DNA of 64,000 nucleotides from Enterococcus sp. DIV1094 (GTDB lineage Bacteria; Bacillota; Bacilli; Lactobacillales; Enterococcaceae). The number at the start of each line of letters is the position of its first letter. Within the stretch, counting starts at the first letter, position 1. This document shows positions 50,128-58,447 of the stretch, one piece after another. The stretch lies in the NCBI RefSeq assembly GCF_017316305.2, contig NZ_CP147250.1, positions 124,001-188,000 on the forward strand. Direction: 5' to 3'. A program made the translations under genes and the position numbers. Under the pieces are notes generated by a model, which had not been told where the DNA came from, ran no database searches, and saw only the letters and a list, made by a program, of their open reading frames with translations.

Positions 50128-52488
50128 TTATTTAAATTTAACAATCGTCGCACCATTACCACCTTGGTTTCCTGGCGCAAAATCAAAGCTCTTCACACTG
50201 CGATGATTTTTCAAATAATCGGTGATTCCTGTTCTTAATGCTCCTGTCCCTTTTCCATGGACGATCGTTACTTGAGCATAGCCAGCTAAGATTGCCGCAT
50301 CTAAATATAGATCGACTTCATTCAGTGCTTCTTCATAGCGTTTCCCACGAAGATCAAGTTGGTTAGAGACCGCTGAATTGGCATCTGAGCGAACAGTATG
50401 GATCACTCGTTGTTGTGGTTCTTTTTGTGGCGCGATCGGTGTCAATTCGCTTTCATAGACATTCATCTTTAAGATACCGATCTCCACTTGCCACTGGTTG
50501 CCATTTTTACGTAATAACGTACCACGTTGCCCATACGTCGTGACTAACACTTCATCACCTGGTTTTAACGTTTTCTGTTCTTTCGCTTTTTTCAAGACTT
50601 TATTTTTCTTCAGTTGTTCTTCTTGATGCAAGTTTGCCAACTGTGATTTTGCATCGATCAATTGATGCTCCTTCACTGTCCCTTGTCCTACTTGTTTTTG
50701 TAAATTGCGAATATCTGCGATGATTTTTTCTGCATTCTCTTCTGCTTCAGAAACGAGTGCATTGGCTTTTTGTTTTGCTTTTGCCATTTCTTGTTCACGT
50801 TCTTCAAAGAAGTAACTGTATGCTTCTTTCAAATCATTGTAAAGGCGTTGCGCTTCATCGACATAATGACGCATTTCTAAATATTCTGTTTCTGCCATTT
50901 TTCGACGATTTTCTAAGTCAGTGATCATTTCGTTCAAGTCTTGACTTTCATCATTCATCAATTGCTTTGCTTCATCGATGACTTGGTTGTCTAACCCTAG
51001 ACGACTTGAAATCTCAAATGCATTACTTCTACCCGGTACACCGATCAACAGACGGTAAGTCGGGCTAAGGGTATCCACATTGAACTCCATACTTGCATTG
51101 ATGGTATTTGAACGATTGTAGCCATAGACTTTCAATTCAGGATAGTGAGTCGTTGCCATCACGTATGCTGATTTCTTTCCAAGATCATCTAAAATAGCGA
51201 TCGCCAAAGCCGCACCTTCTTGCGGATCAGTTCCCGCACCTAGTTCGTCAAATAAAACTAAACTTTTTTCATTGACTTTTGAAAGGATATCCACAGTGTT
51301 CGTCATATGTGAGGAGAAAGTCGATAAACTCTGTTCGATCGATTGTTCATCCCCGATATCTGCAAAAATATCTTCAAAGATCCCGATTTGGCTCTCTTCA
51401 TCCGCTGGGATCGGTAAACCTGCTTGCCCCATCAGTTGCAATAAGCCGAGTGTTTTCAAGGTGATTGTTTTCCCACCAGTATTCGGCCCAGTAATGACGA
51501 TGGCTTGATAGTTTTCCCCAATCGAGATATCGTTTGGCACAACTTTCTCTTGATCAATCAACGGGTGTCTAGCTTGCTTCAAATCAACAATGTTTTCTGT
51601 GCTGATCGTTGGCACGATCGCCTTCAATTCTTTCCCAAAACGTGCTTTCGCATTCATCAAATCCATTTTACCGATGACAAATGCATTGTGGAGGATCTCT
51701 TGACGATGAGGGACTAACTCTGCTGATAATTCACTTAAAATTCGTTGGATCTCATTGCGTTCCGCGATTTGGTACTGGCGCAAACGATTATTCAATTCAA
51801 CGACTTGTTTTGGCTCGACGAATAATGTTTGACCCGAAGAACTTTGGTCGTGGACGACACCACCAAAGACACCACGATATTCTTGTTTTACTGGAATAAC
51901 ATAGCGATCATTTCGCATCGTGATGATGGCATCGCTCAGGTATTTGGCATTTTTTCCACGGACGATCCCATCTAGTTGTTCTCTGACCGCTTGTTCACTT
52001 CTCCGGATATTTTGGCGGATCGTCTTCAACTCAGGAGACGCATCGTCTGTCACCCGGCCATCATCGTCGATTGCTTCTTTCAAGCGACGACTTAGTGAAG
52101 GAATCGCAACTAATTGATCGGACCAAAAATAAAGACGTTCAAACTCGATTTCGCTATCTGCTAGATCATCAATGAAACGACGTAATTCGCTAGTGGTAGA
52201 AAGAACGCGTGACACTTGTGCGAGTTCAAGCCCATTCAGATCAGCACCGATCTCGATTCGTTTCATATGGGGGCGAATATTTTCTAATTTAGGGATCGGG
52301 ATACCGCCACGTAGGCGTTGGACTTTTAGACCATCCTCCGTTTCGTTTAACCAGTATCTGATCGTTTCTTCTTCATTCACTGGCACAAGTTGAGCTAATT
52401 CTTCTTGCCCTTGTGCTGTGATCACGAACTGTCGCACTTGTTGTTTTACTTTTTCAAACTCTAATGTTTCAAGGATACGTTTATTCAT
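50128..52488 (-). CDS. mutS2: endonuclease MutS2 (ribosome-rescue/anti-recombination ATPase)
   Basis: The protein has 786 residues. The MutS-like core and clamp lead to Walker A GPNTGGKTITLKT, Walker B LVLFDELGAGTDPQEG, a coiled-coil stretch, a KOW-like DEVLVTTYGQRGTLL segment and the C-terminal Smr domain (LDLRGKRYEEAL, VTIVHGKGTGALR). In Bacillus it splits collided ribosomes, and in other species it suppresses recombination. The start is ATG 52488 with AAGGTGA close before it; upstream codons run through a hairpin. Confidence 0.96.
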   Translation of the reverse strand: MNKRILETLEFEKVKQQVRQFVITAQGQEELAQLVPVNEEETIRYWLNETEDGLKVQRLRGGIPIPKLENIRPHMKRIEIGADLNGLELAQVSRVLSTTSELRRFIDDLADSEIEFERLYFWSDQLVAIPSLSRRLKEAIDDDGRVTDDASPELKTIRQNIRRSEQAVREQLDGIVRGKNAKYLSDAIITMRNDRYVIPVKQEYRGVFGGVVHDQSSSGQTLFVEPKQVVELNNRLRQYQIAERNEIQRILSELSAELVPHRQEILHNAFVIGKMDLMNAKARFGKELKAIVPTISTENIVDLKQARHPLIDQEKVVPNDISIGENYQAIVITGPNTGGKTITLKTLGLLQLMGQAGLPIPADEESQIGIFEDIFADIGDEQSIEQSLSTFSSHMTNTVDILSKVNEKSLVLFDELGAGTDPQEGAALAIAILDDLGKKSAYVMATTHYPELKVYGYNRSNTINASMEFNVDTLSPTYRLLIGVPGRSNAFEISSRLGLDNQVIDEAKQLMNDESQDLNEMITDLENRRKMAETEYLEMRHYVDEAQRLYNDLKEAYSYFFEEREQEMAKAKQKANALVSEAEENAEKIIADIRNLQKQVGQGTVKEHQLIDAKSQLANLHQEEQLKKNKVLKKAKEQKTLKPGDEVLVTTYGQRGTLLRKNGNQWQVEIGILKMNVYESELTPIAPQKEPQQRVIHTVRSDANSAVSNQLDLRGKRYEEALNEVDLYLDAAILAGYAQVTIVHGKGTGALRTGITDYLKNHRSVKSFDFAPGNQGGNGATIVKFK

Positions 52489-52509
52489 TTTTTTCACCTT
52501 ACTTTCACT

Positions 52510-52568
52510 AAAAAAGAGGCAGAGGGCTAAGCAGTCTACAAGACTAACCGACACCTTCATAGCCTCTG
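52510..52568 (-). terminator. intrinsic terminator between cvpA and mutS2
   Basis: Minus strand GAGGC...GCCTC with an inner AGTCT/AGACT hairpin, followed by six T, only 22 bases before mutS2. It may act as an attenuator for mutS2, since I see no separate promoter after it. Confidence 0.7.
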
Positions 52569-52593
52569 TCATTGACAAGAAATAATCTCTTAC

Positions 52594-53142
52594 TTAATTG
52601 ATCACTTGTGTCACCCATAGATCATAGATCCTATTTGCTAAAATCGGTGTTCGCTCGACCATAAATGTCGCCAGGTTATTGCCGCTGAATTGATTTTGGA
52701 TAAATCCTACTGGAATAAACGTCAGCAAACGCAAAACTAAAAACAACGAAATATAGGTAATGATGACGGACAAGACTCCTCCTGCCACCCAATCCAATTG
52801 TTTGAGTACTGGAATGAACGTCAATCCGTGCGCGAAAACCCCGATGAATCGTGTAATCAGCCAACCGACAAATAAAATGATCAAGAACGCCACACCTGCA
52901 TAAAAAGCTTCATCTAATTTGAACGAAAACGCTTGATCAAAAAAAACTAAGTTAGAATTAGCTGTTACCGCAGGATAAGGAATAAATAATTGCAGATGAC
53001 TGGCTAAGGTTTTGTAATAGGTTTGCGCTACTAGAAACGATACAAAATAGCCAATCAGATAGATGGCTTGTAACGCAAAGCCGCGACTTGCCCCAGAAAA
53101 AAATGCAATCAGCAAAATAAATAAAATCAAAAGACTAAGCAT
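52594..53142 (-). CDS. cvpA: CvpA family membrane protein
   Basis: The protein has 182 residues with four to five membrane helices. The start MLSLLILFILLIAFFSGASRG and the conserved Gly-rich pair, then FIGVFAHGLTFIPVLKQLDWVAGG, are typical of CvpA/YshB. Family members are linked with envelope function; the exact activity is not known. The order zapA-cvpA-mutS2-trxA is the standard one for bacilli. Confidence 0.9.
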   Translation of the reverse strand: MLSLLILFILLIAFFSGASRGFALQAIYLIGYFVSFLVAQTYYKTLASHLQLFIPYPAVTANSNLVFFDQAFSFKLDEAFYAGVAFLIILFVGWLITRFIGVFAHGLTFIPVLKQLDWVAGGVLSVIITYISLFLVLRLLTFIPVGFIQNQFSGNNLATFMVERTPILANRIYDLWVTQVIN

Positions 53143-53179
53143 ACATTCTTCCTTTCTCTTCTATATAATACTTATTATA

Positions 53180-53614
53180 TCAGTTCGAAGATCTTTGTTT
53201 GATTTGATCTTTTCTTTTTTCGTTTAAAATCTGTTGAGCTTCCACATGATTTTTGATCTCATGGTCGCTTCCACTTTCTTTTAATACTTCTCGTGCTTCA
53301 TTTTCAATTGCTTCGATTCGTTTGATGCGATTCTCCATTTCTGTGTATCTGACCATTTTTTGTTTCAGTTCAGTGACTTCTTTGATCAATTTCAGATTTT
53401 TTTCCTGTCTTTTCAATTGATCTGAAAATGCATTGACTGCTAATAAAATAGCTGCTTGTTCATTGTCTAATTGAGGGGACAATTCTTTTAATTCAGCTAA
53501 TTGTTCATTGATTAGTTTCGTGACCATATCCATATGCTGTTTTGACTCTTGCCCGATAATGGTATATGTTTGATCTGCAATCACAGCTTTATAGCGTGTT
53601 TTTTCATGTGACAT
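53180..53614 (-). CDS. zapA: cell division protein ZapA
   Basis: The protein has 144 residues. The globular N-terminal domain (KAVIADQTYTIIGQESKQHM) is followed by helix LAVNAFSDQLK and a long coiled coil. It bundles FtsZ filaments at midcell. It is longer than the B. subtilis protein (85 residues) because of a charged C-terminal tail (about 100-144), as in many enterococci. AGGAGG lies before the ATG. Confidence 0.9.
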   Translation of the reverse strand: MSHEKTRYKAVIADQTYTIIGQESKQHMDMVTKLINEQLAELKELSPQLDNEQAAILLAVNAFSDQLKRQEKNLKLIKEVTELKQKMVRYTEMENRIKRIEAIENEAREVLKESGSDHEIKNHVEAQQILNEKRKDQIKQRSSN

Positions 53615-53859
53615 ATGAATCCGTCTCCTCCTATTGCCAAAAATATTAACTAGTGTACCATATAGTTAAGTAATTAACTGTACACACAAGGCTTCATTAT
53701 AAATACTTTACTATTATATGATAAACTTTGCAAAAATGCTATGTGTGCATTGATTTCAAATCAGCTGGACCTAGTCAAAAAAACCTTTTCACACAGCTTG
53801 ATCGAAACAGGAGGAATCAACAGTTAAATTAAGTCTATAGATACCTATAAAATTAGCAT

Positions 53860-54545
53860 CTAAACTGCAAGATATGGCGTATTTTTAGTTATGAAAGGAT
53901 AATGATAACGTCGATTTAGTTGAACAATTGCCAATAAAGTCATCGGTCTACAAATTTTTTGACTGGGAACCATTCTTAGTATCAAAGCTTTAGCAGTTGC
54001 CTAAACAGCTGAATCTACAAAAATAGGGACGAAATAGTAAGAAGAAAATTGAACGCTTTTGTGTCGGTTACAGCGCAAAGCTTCTCAAAAATGCGAGATG
54101 AATAAGGAGGGAACCCTATTTGTCAAAACATGTAACATCTATAAATTAAAAAAATGACAGATACAGCGAAAACTAGCAAATCTTCGTCAGAACTCTATTC
54201 ATCAAACAACGACAGAGATCGTGAAAACCAAATGATCAAAAATTGTTGCTGAAACATTGGATGTAAAGGTCATGATGAAAAATAAGCATTTAGCCAAATC
54301 AGTAGCGAAAGTTCTATGGATTCAAACGTCAGTTTCAATAGAAATTTGAAAATGATGGCCTTGAGTGAATAGAAGCAGATCGATTTTATCTAAGTTCTAA
54401 ACGATGCCACAAAGATTGGACATAAGAAAATAGGTTTAAAAATATCTGATCGCAATGATCATTACGAGAACTGAAGTTATACAATAGATCGAGGTAAGAC
54501 CAGTCTGAATTTAGCGAGTTATCGTAATTGATTTACGGTTTTTTA
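53860..54545 (+). pseudogene. decayed IS200/IS605-type tnpB (OrfB) gene
   Basis: Pieces of TnpB can be read across several frames: IANLRQNSIHQTTTEIVKTK with SKIVAETLDVKVMMKNKHLA (RuvC-region landmark and the NVKGMMKN-type motif), then DRFYLSSKRCHKDW (the FYPSSKxC zinc-finger start) and CSYTIDRGKTSLNLASYR (the last RuvC aspartate region). Stop codons and frameshifts are frequent, and no intact frame exceeds 60 codons. Flanks from 53640 to 54728 hold no other gene. It is a dead insertion between zapA and rnhC. Confidence 0.7.
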
Positions 54546-54728
54546 ATCAAATAAAAACCTAGAATGATAGGATTCGTTGTATCCGAATTAACGCCTGTGG
54601 AGTGTCAGAACAAACGAGAGTAGCAAGAAAGTGGCAAAATCGGACACGGAGAAACAGGAATCAAACATTGATCTGACAACTTTTATTGTTGGTTAGAAAT
54701 ATTTATAGATTTTTTGGCAACGGAACGA

Positions 54729-55649
54729 ATGAGTAATATTATCTTAAAAGTAACACCAAATCAACTAGCAACGATGAAAGACGCCTATCGTGCGTTTTTA
54801 GTACAAAAGCCAATCCCTTATACCCATTTTTCAGCTAAGAAAAATGGAACGACGATCACCGCCTATACGTCAGGTAAAGTGATGTTCCAAGGAAGCGGCG
54901 CCGAACAAGAAGCAGCCAAATGGGGAACTCCCCTTGCGCCAAAAAAATCATCTCAAGCTGGCGCTGGTTCTGCTTCCTTACCAAAGGATTTACAAACACT
55001 CTCTGTGTTGGGTAGTGATGAAGTCGGCAACGGCAGCTACTTTGGTCCATTGACTGTTTGTGCTGCTTATGTAGACCAGACAAAACTTAAAGAATTACGC
55101 ACATTAGGTGTCAAAGATTCAAAAGAACTAAAAGATGCGCAGATTATCCAATTAGCCAAAGTGTTAAAGGAAACAATCCCTTATCAATTATTGGTTTTAC
55201 CGCCTAAAAAATACAATGAGATCCAACCCACGTACAATGCAGTGCGGATGAAAGTTGCTTTGCACAATCAAGCCATCCACTTATTGTTACAAAAGATTGC
55301 GCCTGTCAAACCGGATGCCATTTTGATCGATCAGTTCACACCGGAAGCTAACTTTAAAAAATATGCCCGCTCAGAAAAAAATCAAATACAAGAAAAACTT
55401 TACTTTGTAACGAAAGGTGAACAATATCATTTAGCGGTTGCTGCAGCCTCGATCATTAGTCGAGCAAGCTTTTTAGAAGAGTTGGATAAAGCTTCCGCTG
55501 AACTTGGGATCACTCTCCCATCTGGCGCTGGTACAAAATCTGATCAAGTAGCTGCAGCCATCCTAAAAAAAGGTGGCGAAGCTTTATTGGCAAATTATGC
55601 AAAATTACATTTTGCGAATACGGAAAAAGCAAAAAAACTTGCCAATTAA
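54729..55649 (+). CDS. rnhC: ribonuclease HIII
   Basis: The protein has 306 residues. An N-terminal TBP-like substrate-binding domain (about 1-80) is followed by the catalytic domain with GSDEVGNGSYFGPL (first two acidic residues), VKDSKELKDAQ, and ILIDQFTP. It cuts RNA in RNA/DNA hybrids. The start is ATG 54729; the ribosome site there is poor, possibly because the dead tnpB insertion ends just upstream. It is divergent from zapA, as in other bacilli. Confidence 0.93.
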   Translation: MSNIILKVTPNQLATMKDAYRAFLVQKPIPYTHFSAKKNGTTITAYTSGKVMFQGSGAEQEAAKWGTPLAPKKSSQAGAGSASLPKDLQTLSVLGSDEVGNGSYFGPLTVCAAYVDQTKLKELRTLGVKDSKELKDAQIIQLAKVLKETIPYQLLVLPPKKYNEIQPTYNAVRMKVALHNQAIHLLLQKIAPVKPDAILIDQFTPEANFKKYARSEKNQIQEKLYFVTKGEQYHLAVAAASIISRASFLEELDKASAELGITLPSGAGTKSDQVAAAILKKGGEALLANYAKLHFANTEKAKKLAN

Positions 55650-55720
55650 GTATTTGTTATAAAACTCTTGCAATTAGAATTGCAGGATCAATCAATTGAT
55701 TTTTTACGTCACTATTTAAA

Positions 55721-55774
55721 ACAAAGATCCTCGTTGCGTATTGTTTGAACAGCAACGAGGATCTTTGTTTTTTT
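55721..55774. terminator. bidirectional intrinsic terminator
   Basis: CAAAGATCCTCGTTGC and GCAACGAGGATCTTTG form a 16-base perfect stem with a T-run on the plus strand, between convergent rnhC and the chitinase. Confidence 0.9.
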
Positions 55775-55819
55775 AACGGTTCATAAAAATATAGCTAACT
55801 GTCCACTCAAAAATACAAG

Positions 55820-58102
55820 TTAATTAATCAAATCCCATGGTCCCCATTGTTGCGTTCCGGGCTCATCACCTCGTGTCCACCACTTCGCTTGATACGTATG
55901 CCCTAAGTGTGTGACTCTGTCCCCAGCAACATAGATTTGTGTCTGATCCCACGCCGGGTATCCAGGCGTAACAGTATCTAACGTTTGAACGATCACCGGT
56001 TGACTGGCAGCCGAGACATTGTTTGACGCATCAAAGGCTTTGACTGTATAAGTGTATACCATATCAGGTGTTAACCCGGTATCTGTAAATGATGGTGTAC
56101 GTGGTTGTCCAACTAATTGACCATCACGGTAAACATAGTAACCAGCTACTCGGTGATTATCCGTCGAAGCTGTCCAACCCAATGTCACTTCTGTCGCATC
56201 TATTGCTGTTGCTGCCACATTAGTTGGAATCGATGGTGCTTCGACATCAGAAGGATCTGGGTCTTCTGCACCAAAAATCACTTGGTGATTGATCTCGATA
56301 CCATCCGTACCAATTCGTTGGCTTAAAGTCATCGTGTCGAAATGATCCACCGAAACGACGGAATCATCGGATTGTAGTCGGAAATCATAAGAATCTCCTG
56401 GCGCGATTTCTCTTCCATCATAAACGGAAGATAGATCAACAGTCACTGTGCTGTCATCCATAGTGACAGTTCCAGCTTTATAATCGCCTGCACTTAATGT
56501 TTCATTGCTATTCAGATCGATCGTAAATTTAGGCAATTTAACTGTTTTCTGGGCCGCTTCCACAGCGCTTAATACAGTAGATGACTCTGTTAATGTTTCA
56601 TTATTTGTTACCGTGATTTCGTATCCGCTTACATTGTTTTCAGTATAAGGAATGATTTCAACGTCGATAGCTAAAGGTGCAGTGACGATTTCATGCTGTG
56701 GTAATGGCGTATTACCAAATAATCCATCTTTGATCGCATTCGTCAGCTCATCACGCTTTGTACTCGTGGTTTCTTTGTCTTGTGACTGCATCCAAGAAAT
56801 CACACCACCCAATTCTTCTTCCTGCACATATTGCGTTTTGTATCCGATCGAGCGCACATTATCGAAACTGAAAAATTCACCTGTTTCTGAACTATACATG
56901 TAAGGCGCCTTTGCGACATCGTCCCAATATTCAGTCAATCCACTTGTCGCATTGATCAAATCTGGAATATTGCGGTAAGGCCAAACACCACCGGCTCTAC
57001 CACCATCGCCTACTACTAATGGACTTTTATTTTTCGCACCGAAAGTTGGTGAAAGATCGGCGTTTCGATTGCTTTGTTCGGCTGTTTGGAACAATCCAGG
57101 TAGTAAAGGATCATTGCCCTCTGCTACTTCATGCCAACCACGTGTGTAAAAAGCAGCACCGATCACGATTTTCTCAGCTGGAGCACCTTCATTTCGTAAA
57201 AATTGGACCGTCTGATCAACTGAAAGGCCTTGGTTATAATTTGGATCAGCCGGATTGCCATAAAGTGCGGTATGATGGCCACTGCGATCTCCCCAGCCAC
57301 CGTTCATGTCATAAGTCATGATATTGGCAAAATCAACAACTTCAAATAGACCGTCAATATCGATCCCAGCAGTTAGTCTGCCTTGAGATGCAGGTAGTGC
57401 TACTGATAACTCATAGGTTTTCCCTAATTCTTCTCCTTGTTCATCAATGGATTCACGAATCTCATTAAGTAAAGTAATATAATTTTCTTTATCTTCTGGT
57501 ATCGCATGTGGCGTTCCTTCATCATTGACATTATCTACCAAGTCAGGCTGGCGAACGTCAACAGGATACTCCCAATCGACATCGACAAAATCCATATTCG
57601 TGTATTTGATAAATCGGGTGACATTTTCTACCAAATTCTGTCGTTTGACTGGATCAGCGGCTACTTCAGAAAAATCACCTGATTTAGACCAACCACCTAA
57701 AGAAACCCCAATTCTCATATTTGGATTTTTTCCACGCAGATCCTGAATGGCATTCAAGATACCCGAGCTTGCTGAGTTCCACTGAACTCCTGTTTGTCCA
57801 ACAGGCGCACCTACCGCTGCATCAGCATCCGTAAATTCTAAATCACCATTGCTGTCAAAATCTAAAAAGGCAAAGTTCAAATGAGTGATCTGATCGGCAG
57901 GAATATCTTTAGGATAGAAATTCCCTTCTCCCCCCCAAATCGACCAATCCCCATAGTACATGACGTTACGATAAGGAGCCTCTTGTGATTGTTGTACCTC
58001 TTCAGCATGAACCTCAGGCGCCTCAGAAAATGCTGGAAATGCCATCGAAACAACCGAAGAAAATAACAAAGCGACCAAACTAACTTTCTTTATTTTTTTC
58101 AT
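55820..58102 (-). CDS. secreted GH18 chitinase with one FN3 and one chitin-binding domain
   Basis: The protein has 760 residues. It carries a signal peptide (cleavage near EVHAEE), then a GH18 catalytic barrel (about 40-460) with MDFVDVDWEYP, which contains the DxxDxDxE motif and catalytic glutamate. An immunoglobulin-like middle domain (about 480-600), one fibronectin type III domain (IPTNVAATAIDATEVTLGWTAS...) and a C-terminal CBM5/12 (YVAGDRVTHLGHTYQAKWWT) follow. It hydrolyses chitin or related N-acetylglucosamine polymers outside the cell. The start at 58102 follows GGGAG. It is closely related to the next gene, so they are tandem duplicates. A cre box lies upstream. Confidence 0.93.
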   Translation of the reverse strand: MKKIKKVSLVALLFSSVVSMAFPAFSEAPEVHAEEVQQSQEAPYRNVMYYGDWSIWGGEGNFYPKDIPADQITHLNFAFLDFDSNGDLEFTDADAAVGAPVGQTGVQWNSASSGILNAIQDLRGKNPNMRIGVSLGGWSKSGDFSEVAADPVKRQNLVENVTRFIKYTNMDFVDVDWEYPVDVRQPDLVDNVNDEGTPHAIPEDKENYITLLNEIRESIDEQGEELGKTYELSVALPASQGRLTAGIDIDGLFEVVDFANIMTYDMNGGWGDRSGHHTALYGNPADPNYNQGLSVDQTVQFLRNEGAPAEKIVIGAAFYTRGWHEVAEGNDPLLPGLFQTAEQSNRNADLSPTFGAKNKSPLVVGDGGRAGGVWPYRNIPDLINATSGLTEYWDDVAKAPYMYSSETGEFFSFDNVRSIGYKTQYVQEEELGGVISWMQSQDKETTSTKRDELTNAIKDGLFGNTPLPQHEIVTAPLAIDVEIIPYTENNVSGYEITVTNNETLTESSTVLSAVEAAQKTVKLPKFTIDLNSNETLSAGDYKAGTVTMDDSTVTVDLSSVYDGREIAPGDSYDFRLQSDDSVVSVDHFDTMTLSQRIGTDGIEINHQVIFGAEDPDPSDVEAPSIPTNVAATAIDATEVTLGWTASTDNHRVAGYYVYRDGQLVGQPRTPSFTDTGLTPDMVYTYTVKAFDASNNVSAASQPVIVQTLDTVTPGYPAWDQTQIYVAGDRVTHLGHTYQAKWWTRGDEPGTQQWGPWDLIN

Positions 58103-58274
58103 ATTTTTCTTTTCTCCCTTTTCATCATTTTTTTTAGCGAAAAAACACACGATTAAATATTATGGATTTTTAGTTATTTTACCACTCCTTATCACATTAG
58201 AAATTAAGTAAAAAAATATTATAAATCTATTACAAATATGAATTTAACATTAGTTTATTTTTAATGCAAATATT

Positions 58275-58288
58275 TGCAATCGGTTTCA
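58275..58288. promoter_or_regulatory. cre box (CcpA site)
   Basis: TGCAATCGGTTTCA fits the consensus TGNAANCGNTNNCA at every position. It lies about 170 bases before the start of the 760-residue chitinase, upstream of a candidate TATAAT at about 58218. Glucose control by CcpA is expected. Confidence 0.7.
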
Positions 58289-58403
58289 AATTTATTTTTT
58301 TAGTTATTTTAAACAACTAGACTTTGCATTTATTTTAACTAACGATTTTTTTTAGACAAACCTTAGCAAATAAGATAAATAACAAAATAGAATAACGATA
58401 TAC

Positions 58404-58438
58404 AAAAAAAGAACAAGGCAAGCAGCCTTGTTCCTTTT
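58404..58438 (-). terminator. intrinsic terminator of the 916-residue chitinase
   Basis: GGAACAAGGC and GCCTTGTTC pair on the minus strand, followed by seven T, just after the stop codon. The two chitinases are therefore separate transcripts. Confidence 0.85.
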
Positions 58439-58447
58439 AAATCTAGA

